34,689 bases of DNA from Nitrospira sp. (GTDB lineage: Bacteria; Nitrospirota; Nitrospiria; Nitrospirales; Nitrospiraceae). Position 1 is the stretch's first letter. Every line of letters starts with the position of its first letter. This document shows, one piece after another, positions 1-7,546 of the stretch. The notes under the pieces were generated by a model. The model saw only the letters and a list, made by a program, of their open reading frames with translations, searched no databases and had not been told where the DNA came from. Position numbers and translations under genes: made by a program. The stretch spans positions 684,557 through 719,245 of the forward strand of contig SWDG01000027.1 in the NCBI GenBank assembly GCA_005116965.1. The letters are read 5' to 3'.

Positions 1-92
1 GTGTTAACATAAACACCGAATGTGTGCCTCAAGATGCGCAGCGAGAGCAGCCATCTGGTAGGAGCACCAGTTGCCATCACCAAGGAGGAACC

Positions 93-551
93 ATGAGAGG
101 GACGCGGTTGATTGTGACGTTGTGTAGTTTCATCGCCGTTGCCTTGTGGAGTACGGCCGGCTGGTCCGGCCCTGAGTCCGACCCCCTGAAGCCTCGTGTG
201 CCAGAGGCTGAACGTGGGGAAGCACGAAAAATGAAGAGCCCGATCACCGTGACTCCTGACGTCATCGCCAAGGGCAAGGATCTCTATGAAGGCAAGGGCA
301 CCTGCCTAAACTGTCACGGCCAGAGTGGCGAGGGTGATGGGGCCGGTGGAATGCTGCTTACACCAGGCCCACGAAATCTTACAAATTGTAAGTTCCATAA
401 GAAGCGGAACGACGGGGAACTGTTCTGGGTCATAAAGAACGGAAGCCCTGGTACAGGGATGCCTGCCCTGCTCAAGGGTAACATCATCACCGAAGAAGAA
501 GCCTGGACGATCATCGCGTATGAGCGAACATTCTGTGTCGACAAGGAATAG
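93..551 (+). CDS. Secreted monohaem cytochrome c (class I-like)
   Basis: This 152-residue protein is a small periplasmic electron carrier. Residues 5-25 form a hydrophobic signal segment. The haem site is CLNCH (Cys71, Cys74, His75), followed by a Gly-rich GEGDGAGG stretch typical of short cytochromes c. Met123 in the TGMP motif is the likely sixth haem ligand. I chose ATG 93 because a strong AAGGAGG lies at 82-88; the frame is open further upstream, but that part lacks a ribosome site and would bury the signal peptide. A hairpin terminator follows the gene, so it is probably a single transcription unit. The redox partner is unknown; donation to a terminal oxidase or an oxidoreductase is inference. 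Two extra cysteines (Cys99 and Cys148) could form a disulfide. Confidence 0.85.
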   Translation: MRGTRLIVTLCSFIAVALWSTAGWSGPESDPLKPRVPEAERGEARKMKSPITVTPDVIAKGKDLYEGKGTCLNCHGQSGEGDGAGGMLLTPGPRNLTNCKFHKKRNDGELFWVIKNGSPGTGMPALLKGNIITEEEAWTIIAYERTFCVDKE

Positions 552-590
552 CAACTGCAAAGACTTTCACTCTGCGACATGATAGTTGGC

Positions 591-634
591 GGGCTGTCAG
601 TCAAGAATCTCGACTGACAGCCCGTGTTCTCTTT
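591..634 (+). terminator. Rho-independent terminator after the cytochrome gene
   Basis: A perfect 12-bp inverted repeat (591-602 with 612-623, arm GGGCTGTCAGTC, 9-nt loop) is followed by a T-rich tract GTTCTCTTT. It lies 40 nt after the cytochrome stop codon. Confidence 0.75.
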
Positions 635-775
635 CCCATCAGCCCCCATGCTTGTCAGCGCAAGAAGCTGAACCGTACCTTCTTCTCCCTCACCCCTTTC
701 TTTCTTTGCATCAAAAGGTATAGGCTATTGTCGATTTGGTTCTACAGGAGCTCTGTATGTATAAGGAGGACTCCG

Positions 776-2116
776 ATGAACCTTCAGACATTTCTCCTCT
801 TTTCTCAAGACTCCGACCTCAAAGAGCTCCTCCAAACAGTTTCGCCTCACGCCACCATTCACTCCGCCGATACGGTATCTGAAGGACTCGCTCTCTGGTC
901 TGATATTTCACCCGCACTGGTCGTTGCCGAGGGGAATGCCCATACCCTGACTCCCCTCTTTGAATATGCTCGTCAAGCGCCCCACTCTCCACCCCTCCTT
1001 GTGATCGGGGATCGCCATTCCATCAGAGACGCGGTGGAGATTATGCGTGCCGGTGCGGTCGATTACCTGACTAAACCGGTTTGTCTCGAAGACCTCCAGC
1101 TCGCTATCCCACAAGCCCTCCACCGGTCCAGATTGTCGGTTCTCCCGTCCTCGCCGCCTGATCCCTTTGCGTCCATCATCAGCGTCTCGCCGCAAATGAA
1201 TCTCATGAAGCAACTGGCCAAAGAAGTGGCGTTGACGGATGCGACCGTCCTCGTCACCGGTGACAGTGGGACCGGCAAAGAACTGTTTGCCGAGGCGATT
1301 CATCACTACAGTCCACGAGCCAAGGGTCCGCTGATTGCACTGAATTGCGCCGGCATCCCAGAGAATCTCCTAGAATCCGAGTTATTCGGTTATGAATCGG
1401 GTGCCTTTACCGACGCCAAGCGGGCAAAGCCCGGACGATTCCAACTGGCGGAGGGGGGAACATTATTTCTCGATGAGATCGGGGAAATGAGTTCGGCGGC
1501 ACAGGCCAAACTCCTCCGTGTGCTGGAAAACCATACGATCGATCCCTTGGGCGATACTCGCAGTCGCAAGGTCGATATCCGCATCATCGCCGCCACAAAT
1601 GAGGATCTGCTGGCCCACATCAAGGCCGGTCGGTTCCGCCTGGATCTCTACTATCGGCTGAATGTGTACCAGCTCCGGATTCCTCCGTTGCGTGAACGGC
1701 GCGAAGATATCGAACCGATTCTCTTGATTTTTTTGGAGCGAGCCAAACAGGAGCGCGGGTGTCGAATTAGGGCTATCGACCCGGCAGCCCTTGCCGTCCT
1801 TCACAACCACGACTGGCCTGGAAACGTCCGCGAGCTCCACAATGTTGTCGAATGGCTGACCATCACCTGCAAAGCAGAGATCATTCAACCTGCTCATTTA
1901 CCAGCCTCCGTGAAAACCGTTTCCTCGACCAATGGCGTGAGCCAGGGTCCCAAGCCGTCGTTGCTCGCCTTCGGCCTGTCGTTTCAGGACATGGAAAAAC
2001 GGATGCTCGAAGAAGCGCTTCGAAAGACGTCCGGCAATATCTCGGAAGCCAGCCGCCTCCTGAAGATGACGCGCAATACGCTTCGTTACCGCATGGCAAA
2101 GTATCACCTGTCTTGA
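776..2116 (+). CDS. Sigma-54 activator with degenerate receiver domain (NtrC type)
   Basis: This 446-residue protein has a receiver-like domain (about 3-115), an AAA+ sigma-54 interaction domain (about 130-365) and a Fis-type helix-turn-helix (about 400-446). The AAA+ domain has Walker A GDSGTGKE (162-169), the sigma-54 contact loop as GAFTDA (209-214) and Walker B LFLDEI (230-235). In the receiver the phosphorylatable Asp is absent: the strand reads ALVVAEGN with Glu52 at that place, and the N-terminal acidic pair is altered to SQDSD. The Lys of the LTKP motif (Lys100) is kept. The protein is therefore likely to be always on or controlled without phosphorylation. ATG 776 is chosen for the AAGGAGG at 763-769. 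No kinase gene adjoins it; HD-GYP genes follow. Confidence 0.9.
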   Translation: MNLQTFLLFSQDSDLKELLQTVSPHATIHSADTVSEGLALWSDISPALVVAEGNAHTLTPLFEYARQAPHSPPLLVIGDRHSIRDAVEIMRAGAVDYLTKPVCLEDLQLAIPQALHRSRLSVLPSSPPDPFASIISVSPQMNLMKQLAKEVALTDATVLVTGDSGTGKELFAEAIHHYSPRAKGPLIALNCAGIPENLLESELFGYESGAFTDAKRAKPGRFQLAEGGTLFLDEIGEMSSAAQAKLLRVLENHTIDPLGDTRSRKVDIRIIAATNEDLLAHIKAGRFRLDLYYRLNVYQLRIPPLRERREDIEPILLIFLERAKQERGCRIRAIDPAALAVLHNHDWPGNVRELHNVVEWLTITCKAEIIQPAHLPASVKTVSSTNGVSQGPKPSLLAFGLSFQDMEKRMLEEALRKTSGNISEASRLLKMTRNTLRYRMAKYHLS

Positions 2117-2201
2117 TGCGACAGCTCTCGCTTCAGCGTCCAAGTCCCGATGCCATGTAGGTCTTCATGGGCGCATGACTGTGTTGCAGTCACTCGAGCC
2201 T

Positions 2202-2228
2202 TAAGATTTGCTGACGCAGACCGATACT
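2202..2228 (+). promoter_or_regulatory. Possible sigma-28 (FliA-like) promoter, copy 1
   Basis: TAAGATTT (2202-2209) and ACCGATAC (2220-2227) resemble the sigma-28 boxes TAAAGTTT and GCCGATAA. The spacer is 10 nt, one short of the usual 11. It is homologous to a better-spaced element before the next gene. A start at ATG 2264 would leave a short leader. Confidence 0.3.
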
Positions 2229-2263
2229 GCTCCGGAGAAGGCGCGACTCAACCCGATATTCCT

Positions 2264-2989
2264 ATGACAAAGCGGATTGGAATCGACGAATTACAAGCAG
2301 GCATGCTGATCGAACAGCTCCATCTCGCCGGTGTGGGGACGTTGCTGCACGACATTGGAAAAACAAAAGTGCCCCTTGAAATCCTGAACAAACCCGGCCG
2401 GTTTGAAGCGCACGAGATGGAGATTATGAAGCAACATGTCCTCAGGGGGGTTGAGGTCTTGGCCAGCACAACCGACTTAGGAGATTCGTACGTCCAGCCT
2501 GCGCTCGAGCACCACGAGCGAGTGAACGGAGCCGGATATCCGAATCGGCGCGCGCAGAAAGACATCAGCCAGTTCGGCCTCATCACGGCCATCGTCGATA
2601 TCTATGACGCGATGACGAGCGATCGGTGCTACCACAAGGGGCAACCTGCGCATCACGCCCTTCAGTTGCTTTATCGCCTCTCGCTCGAAGGCCACCTTGA
2701 CCCGACATTAGTTCAGCAATTCATACAGGTCGTGGGAGTCTACCCCGTCGGATCGGTCGTGGAGCTGAATACGGGCGAAACAGGCATCGTCAAACAGGTC
2801 AACCATGAGACGCCATTGGCTCCGGTGGTGCTCCTCGTGAAGAGTGCGGGAAATACGCTCCTTTCTCAACCAATAGAGCACGATCTCTCCGAGCAAACAG
2901 AGACGCCGCATCGGAGCATTACGACCGTCCTCTCTCCTCAACAAGCCGGCATTGACCCAACCCTCTATCTCGATAAGAAAGCCGCATAA
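2264..2989 (+). CDS. Internally deleted HD-GYP paralogue (copy 1 of 3)
   Basis: This 241-residue protein is a shortened version of the next gene. Residues 1-19 match the first residues of the neighbour's DUF3391 domain. The sequence then jumps straight to GVGTLLHDIGK, which is residue 187 onward in the neighbour, so about 165 codons are missing without a change of frame. The HD pair (His29-Asp30), the HHE motif and a GYP motif (NGAGYP) remain, but the first metal-ligand His of the HD fold (FYHSVN in the neighbour) is gone. Cyclic-di-GMP hydrolysis is therefore doubtful; a binding or partner role, or slow decay, is possible. The frame is fully open and ends in the family's DKKAA tail. ATG 2264 is placed by alignment with copy 2; no good ribosome site is visible. 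Confidence 0.75.
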   Translation: MTKRIGIDELQAGMLIEQLHLAGVGTLLHDIGKTKVPLEILNKPGRFEAHEMEIMKQHVLRGVEVLASTTDLGDSYVQPALEHHERVNGAGYPNRRAQKDISQFGLITAIVDIYDAMTSDRCYHKGQPAHHALQLLYRLSLEGHLDPTLVQQFIQVVGVYPVGSVVELNTGETGIVKQVNHETPLAPVVLLVKSAGNTLLSQPIEHDLSEQTETPHRSITTVLSPQQAGIDPTLYLDKKAA

Positions 2990-3062
2990 CCCACGTCAGC
3001 GCAGCATCGGACTTCACTCGTTTCTCCACACGATACAGCAACCGCTGCGTCTTCTTGAGCCT

Positions 3063-3089
3063 CAAGGTTTGTGTGAACTGGTCCGATAT
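3063..3089 (+). promoter_or_regulatory. Possible sigma-28 (FliA-like) promoter, copy 2
   Basis: CAAGGTTT (3063-3070), an 11-nt spacer, then TCCGATAT (3082-3089) fit the sigma-28 consensus TAAAGTTT-N11-GCCGATAA with the correct spacing. The ATG of the intact HD-GYP gene is at 3126. This would tie the gene to flagellar or motility control. Confidence 0.4.
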
Positions 3090-3125
3090 CGTTTACTGGA
3101 GAGTCCGACTCACCTTCCTATTGCC

Positions 3126-4346
3126 ATGAAAAAACAGATCTCCATCGACGAATTGCAGCCGGGGATGCAGATCGACAAGTTAGATCGGTCCTGGCTGGAC
3201 ACACCATTTTTTCGGCACCGAATGACGGTCACATCCTTCGAGCAAATCGCACAATTAAAAGCTAGCGGAGTACGCACACTGGTGGTGAATCTCGACGCAG
3301 AGGAGATTCCGGACACACCAGACGTGGCACCGGACATCGCCACGGATCCCGTGCTCACGACAGCGGAAGAACCGGCATCGGTGCCACCCACTATCCCATT
3401 TGAGGAGGAACTGCCGGACGCCAGGCGCGTGTATCAAGCCGCCAAGACGATCGTGCAGAACGCCATGCATGACACACGGCTTGGGCGAGCGATCAATATG
3501 GATGAAGTCAATCGGGTCGTCTCCGACATGACCGGCAGCGTGCTCAGAAATCCCGATGCCCTGACCAGTTTATCGAGGCTCAAGAAGTTCGATGAATACA
3601 CCTTCTACCACTCCGTCAATACCTCGATCCTGGCCATGTCCCTGGGACGCGATCTAAGCTTTGAACGTAATGCCCTGCACCAGATCGGAGTCGGAACGCT
3701 GCTGCATGACATCGGCAAAACCAAGATCCCTCCAGAGATTCTCAACAAGCCCGGCCGGTTTGAATCGCATGAGATGGAGATCATGAAGCAGCATGTCCTA
3801 CGGGGGGTGGAGGTGCTCACCACTACGACTGGATTAGGAGATTCCTACCTACGCCCTGCACTCGAACATCACGAACGGGTGGACGGCACCGGGTATCCAC
3901 ACAGACGAGTCAGAAGCGAACTCAGCCAATTCGGCCTCATGGCCGCAGTAGTCGACATCTACGATGCGATCACGAGCGATCGCTGCTACCACAAGGGACG
4001 TGTCGCGCATGAAGCCCTACAGTTTCTCTATCGCCTGGCTCTGGAAGGACATTTGGACACCACCTTGGTCCAGCGATTCATCCACGTAGTAGGAGTCTAT
4101 CCGGTCGGCTCAGTCGTGGAGTTGAATACAGGAGAAGTCGCCATCGTCAAACAGATCCACCACCATGTGCCGCTGACACCAGTGGTGCTCCTGGTCAAGA
4201 GCGCAGGGAATACCTTACTCTCAAAGCCCTATGAGCAGGACCTCGCCGCACAGATAGAAAAACCGCATCGCAAGATCGCGGCCATTCTGGATCCCCAGCA
4301 ATCCGGCATCGACCCGACCGACTACCTCGACAAGAAAGCGGCATGA
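3126..4346 (+). CDS. DUF3391-HD-GYP cyclic-di-GMP phosphodiesterase (copy 2, intact)
   Basis: This 406-residue protein has an N-terminal DUF3391 domain (about 1-130, starting KKQISIDELQPGM) and a C-terminal HD-GYP domain (about 150-320). Visible metal and catalytic residues are His162 (FYHSVN), the HD pair His194-Asp195 with Lys198 (LLHDIGKTK), HHE at 248-250 and the GYP triplet at 256-258 (DGTGYP). The family hydrolyses cyclic-di-GMP to pGpG or GMP in the cytoplasm. An extra C-terminal stretch (325-406) ends in DKKAA. It is the only complete copy in a tandem array. ATG 3126 is set by the DUF3391 family start; the nearest GGAG is far upstream, so translation signals are weak. A sigma-28-like promoter precedes it. 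Confidence 0.9.
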   Translation: MKKQISIDELQPGMQIDKLDRSWLDTPFFRHRMTVTSFEQIAQLKASGVRTLVVNLDAEEIPDTPDVAPDIATDPVLTTAEEPASVPPTIPFEEELPDARRVYQAAKTIVQNAMHDTRLGRAINMDEVNRVVSDMTGSVLRNPDALTSLSRLKKFDEYTFYHSVNTSILAMSLGRDLSFERNALHQIGVGTLLHDIGKTKIPPEILNKPGRFESHEMEIMKQHVLRGVEVLTTTTGLGDSYLRPALEHHERVDGTGYPHRRVRSELSQFGLMAAVVDIYDAITSDRCYHKGRVAHEALQFLYRLALEGHLDTTLVQRFIHVVGVYPVGSVVELNTGEVAIVKQIHHHVPLTPVVLLVKSAGNTLLSKPYEQDLAAQIEKPHRKIAAILDPQQSGIDPTDYLDKKAA

Positions 4347-4482
4347 AGCTCTCTCATCGCTGCAATGAACAAGGCTTCAATCTAGCCGATCCGCTAGCGC
4401 CGTCCATCTTCGTCCGCTCCATCCAGAACACACACGCATATAAGACTCCCGACCCCTTTTATAAATCATGAGACTGACAAAC

Positions 4483-4516
4483 CATTGACGAATGCAACTA
4501 CCTGGAACCGTCAATG
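4483..4516. promoter_or_regulatory. Inverted repeat, candidate activator-binding site
   Basis: CATTGACG (4483-4490) and CGTCAATG (4509-4516) are perfect 8-bp inverted arms with an 18-nt spacer. The centre lies about 110 nt before the start expected from the sigma-54 promoter at 4584, where enhancer sites for NtrC-type activators usually sit. Confidence 0.4.
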
Positions 4517-4583
4517 ATATGACAACTATTACTCAAGTTAACTACGTAACTCATGAATCCTTGCAATACTGACATATGCCGCC

Positions 4584-4601
4584 TTGGTACAGCTCTTGCT
4601 G
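4584..4601 (+). promoter_or_regulatory. Sigma-54 promoter for the zinc-ribbon gene
   Basis: TTGGTACAGCTCTTGCTG holds the GG (4586-4587) and GC (4598-4599) elements exactly 10 nt apart and has TTGCT at -12. It differs from the usual TTGGCAC-N5-TTGCT mainly by T for C after GG. The expected start is near 4611, leaving a leader of about 35 nt before ATG 4646. Confidence 0.7.
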
Positions 4602-4645
4602 TACTTCGCTGGCAGCTGTGAACACAACCACCCGAGGAGGAATCA

Positions 4646-4819
4646 ATGGAATGTCCCAAGTGTAAAGGGATGCTGATGTTGGAGCGGTTCTCGGATTTCT
4701 TTCTGGTCTTCTATGCATGGAAATGCATCAACTGCGGCGCCATGATCGACCGCACCATTTCCAATAATCGTAGAAAGAGTCTGGCTGCTCGAGAATCCCA
4801 GACCGTCGCCACTCGATAA
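4646..4819 (+). CDS. 57-residue zinc-ribbon protein
   Basis: The protein begins MECPKCKG and carries two CxxC pairs, CPKC (Cys3, Cys6) and CINC (Cys27, Cys30), enough for one structural zinc ribbon. Between them is an aromatic, hydrophobic stretch (FSDFFLVFYAW). The C-terminus is basic and polar (NNRRKS), which would suit nucleic-acid or protein binding. A clear GAGGAGG ribosome site precedes the ATG, and a near-consensus sigma-54 promoter lies 45 nt upstream. It sits between the intact HD-GYP gene and the HD-GYP remnant. The function is unknown. Sigma-54 control suggests use under a specific signal, possibly through one of the two activators in this window. Confidence 0.75.
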   Translation: MECPKCKGMLMLERFSDFFLVFYAWKCINCGAMIDRTISNNRRKSLAARESQTVATR

Positions 4820-4883
4820 GCTTGTACCGTTCGGGCTCGGATTCCTGGCCCGCAGAGCCCCAGTGGCAACCGAGGCTGATCAC

Positions 4884-5171
4884 AGGGATTCTTTCCAACG
4901 ATTGATCCAAATCGTTGGCATCTATCCAGTCGATTCAGTTGTGGCGCCGAATACGGGCGAGATAGGGATCATCAAACGGATCCACCATCATACGACGCTG
5001 GCGCCGATAGCGCGCCTGGTCAAGAGTGCTGGGAATACCTTACTCTCAACGCCGCACAAGCTGGATCTCTACGGGCAAATCGAGATGCCGCATCGCAAGA
5101 TCACGGCCATTCAGGATCCATAGCAAGCCCGTATCGATCCGACTGCCTACCTCGACAAGACGGCGGCATGA
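4884..5171 (+). pseudogene. 3' remnant of an HD-GYP paralogue (copy 3 of 3)
   Basis: From about FQRLIQIVG this stretch aligns with the last 90 residues of the intact HD-GYP gene: YPVDSVV, NTGEIGI, LVKSAGNTLLS and PHRKITAI match in order. An in-frame TAG at 5121-5123 interrupts it, and the same frame continues past it as QARIDPTAYLDKTAA to TGA at 5169-5171. All HD and GYP catalytic motifs are missing. The 3' flank (5172 onward, CTCATCGC...TTCAATCTAGCC) also matches the flank after copy 2, so the duplicated unit included downstream DNA. Confidence 0.8.
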
Positions 5172-5317
5172 ATGCCCCTCATCGCCTCAGTAAACGCATT
5201 TTCAATCTAGCCACTCAGCCATTTCCAACCCCTAGTTCTGGAGTAGGAGGTTCTCTATAAATAGTCCCGACCGTTTTTCAAGACCAATGTGACCATTTGG
5301 AGGTGATACCGGATGGT

Positions 5318-6118
5318 CTAGTCTTTCCCGTGTCTCAGACCATTCATGAATCGTAGCAGTTTTTCTCGAGCACCGGCATCTTCGAGGTTCGCCATTGGAA
5401 GAATATGATTGGCACGAATGTCGAAAGGTACCCGTTTGGGATCAGAGGCAAACATGATCAAATATTTGTGTAAGGCTGTCGCAAATCCGGCCTCAAAATA
5501 TACATTGGCATTGTGGTCAGGCATACCCACCACCACAAAGTGTGACTGACGAATCTTCTCTAAGAGCTCGACGTTAATGGCCTTGGTGGTCGCTATCTCA
5601 TCCATTCTTCTCAACGAGTAACCCGCCTCCGCCATCCAGGGTGTCAGTACATTCTGATACCACTCATCGCACTCCCCGTTGTTATAGGGCATCACCACAA
5701 ATCCATATTGCCGCCTCACAAGGGACTTTACCCTCGCAAGCAGTTCCTTTTCCGCCCACACTGTTAGACCACTGCCATCTCGAGGTTTAGGAAGAAACGT
5801 AAAGTTGGGATTGAAGTGGGAGACTTCCCCACGCACATCAAACTGGGACATGAGCAGAATTGCCTGCGTCCCGAGAACGGTCCCGAGTTCTTCGGCAAGC
5901 AGAAGCCCACCCATCCCGGCACCTTTATAGCGCAAACTGGCATCCACGATCACCATATCGAATAGCCGCTCGCGCACATAGCGGCTTGCTTCCGCAGGTA
6001 GTAACGCACATTCGACCTCATGGCCCAGGTGCTCCTGGAGGACATCCCTGTAGACTTTTAAGACTTCGTCTTGATCATCGACAATGAGAATAGTCAATCG
6101 GTTGAGGCGATCCATCAC
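5318..6118 (-). CDS. Receiver domain fused to a deoxyribosyltransferase/TIR-like domain
   Basis: The 266-residue protein opens with a full receiver domain (about 8-135): acidic pair Asp14-Asp15, phospho-acceptor Asp59 (MVIVDAS) and Lys111 (FLPKP). The second domain (about 138-260) starts YGFVVMPYNN and contains DHNANVYFEAG (201-211) and VPFDIR (230-235). This order, a P-loop-like start, an NVxYExG core and a PFD motif, is that of the nucleoside 2-deoxyribosyltransferase-like/TIR-like superfamily, in which the Glu (here Glu209) is catalytic for N-glycosidic bond cleavage. Its substrate here is unknown; NAD or a nucleotide is a family-based guess. The start overlaps the upstream kinase-hybrid stop by 4 nt (ATGA), indicating coupled translation and a common pathway. 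Confidence 0.75.
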   Translation of the reverse strand: MMDRLNRLTILIVDDQDEVLKVYRDVLQEHLGHEVECALLPAEASRYVRERLFDMVIVDASLRYKGAGMGGLLLAEELGTVLGTQAILLMSQFDVRGEVSHFNPNFTFLPKPRDGSGLTVWAEKELLARVKSLVRRQYGFVVMPYNNGECDEWYQNVLTPWMAEAGYSLRRMDEIATTKAINVELLEKIRQSHFVVVGMPDHNANVYFEAGFATALHKYLIMFASDPKRVPFDIRANHILPMANLEDAGAREKLLRFMNGLRHGKD

Positions 6119-7341
6119 ACCTCGCCTTTCTTAACAGTCAACGGAAGGAGCACCTGAATGCGGGCCCCGATTTTGTTTGAAACCAAAAGATCGCCGCCCA
6201 AACGATGCGTCAGCTCCTGAATCAAGTAGAGTCCATATCCACCGACCTGTTTGTCCCTTGCTGGTCGTAGCTCATGCGCGCGAATCTTGGCCAGCATGTC
6301 CTCTGAGAATCCCCTTCCCGTGTCTTGACACTCAAACGACAGCATGTTCATGCGCTCCATAACTTCGATTGTCAGCCAGATCTCGGCATTCTGCCGATCG
6401 GAGCACGCTTTGGTGGAATTCTTGAGCAGTTCACCCACGATAAAGGTGCTCACCCCACCAGGCATTGATATGTGATCTAGGGTAGTGGGTACCGTACAGT
6501 GATATGTGATCGATGGGTTCCCTTCGACAAAGGAAGAAATGGCTGCTTGGACCTGTGAATGAATCGAGTAGTTCTCGTCTTTGGCATAGAAGCTACGGGT
6601 GAGCTGTTGCATCACCTGTAGGAGCACACTGAGATGCCGAGCGGTCGGAATGATGTTTCGTACGGCGGAGTTCAGCTTGTGGTCGCTTTCGGCATCGTTG
6701 GGTTCTTGAGTAAAGTTTGGCTGGTCCAATTGAAACAGAATACTTGTGATGGTATTCAGGGCGTTGTGGAGCAAGCCACCCATGATGAACGGGTAGATGG
6801 GCATGAGGCTATGGTCTTGAAGAGACGAAGATTCTTGAGTGGCCTGTGAAGACGGAGAACGTATTACAGTGGCACTATTGCCTTGGTTATTCGGAGTCTC
6901 TACCTCAGCCATGGTCCCATAAGACGGCAAGGTGGGCTGCAACTCACGCTGTAGAATGTGAACTTCTCTGCGAAGGCGTACTCCTTTGAGCGCTCTCTCT
7001 ACCGCAATGTTCAACGCCTCTGAAGTAAAGGGCTTGGCCAGAAAATCTGTTGCACCACTTCGAATGCACTCAGTTGCTAGTTCTATAGTTGCAAAACCGG
7101 TCATAACTATAAAGCAGAGATCAGGATTATATTGTCGAGCCTGTTCTATGAGCTCAAGCCCATTAAGATCGGGCATCATGAAGTCTGTCAAAATCAGATC
7201 GGGCTGTTCCTCGCGAATAAGCTGAAGTGCGTCACGTCCATTAGTGCAAGACACTACCTCATACCCATCAGTTTTCAGCATAGCCTCTAACAGAATAAGA
7301 ATATCTTCATTATCGTCTACGATGCACACTTTTACATGCAT
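6115..7341 (-). CDS. Receiver-histidine kinase hybrid
   Basis: This 408-residue soluble protein has an N-terminal receiver (about 3-120) with Asp9-Asp10, phospho-acceptor Asp53 (LILTDFMMP) and Lys103 (LAKPF). A Ser/Gln-rich linker (140-180) leads to a kinase core. His192 in GGLLHNALNTI is the likely phosphorylation site, an unusual H-box without the classic HExxNP. The ATP domain has an N-box Asn308 (ELLKNSTKA), DTGRGF (340-345) and GGYGL (367-371). There is no membrane segment or sensor domain, so its input must be another kinase or a partner protein. It is the first gene of a two-gene operon; the likely target is the receiver-effector that overlaps its stop codon. Confidence 0.85.
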   Translation of the reverse strand: MHVKVCIVDDNEDILILLEAMLKTDGYEVVSCTNGRDALQLIREEQPDLILTDFMMPDLNGLELIEQARQYNPDLCFIVMTGFATIELATECIRSGATDFLAKPFTSEALNIAVERALKGVRLRREVHILQRELQPTLPSYGTMAEVETPNNQGNSATVIRSPSSQATQESSSLQDHSLMPIYPFIMGGLLHNALNTITSILFQLDQPNFTQEPNDAESDHKLNSAVRNIIPTARHLSVLLQVMQQLTRSFYAKDENYSIHSQVQAAISSFVEGNPSITYHCTVPTTLDHISMPGGVSTFIVGELLKNSTKACSDRQNAEIWLTIEVMERMNMLSFECQDTGRGFSEDMLAKIRAHELRPARDKQVGGYGLYLIQELTHRLGGDLLVSNKIGARIQVLLPLTVKKGEV

Positions 7342-7546
7342 ATCAATTACCCTCTCATGGACACACCTGCACAGAACTAACGGAAGAAATGTCGGTTACT
7401 TGTGCCGCAGTTACTTGAGTTCTTCAAGTCGAGGCCTGGCCAACTTCAAGAATGAGTCGTAGCAAGTCTTGCTCTTCCAAAGTTCAGAGACTGAACGCAG
7501 GAGACAAAGCGACACCATATATGCACCATGTATAGTAGAGCCTCAG

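Noticed and set aside
1-16. Short inverted repeat GTGTT/AACAC at the window edge
   Set aside because: Arms of only 5 bp, AT-rich, and the left context is missing.
24-92. Upstream extension of the cytochrome gene
   Set aside because: No ribosome site, and it would displace the signal peptide; AAGGAGG before 93 decides the start.
4347-4645. A further HD-GYP remnant between copy 2 and the zinc-ribbon gene
   Set aside because: No HD-GYP residues can be read in any frame; the only similarity is to the 3' flank of copy 3.
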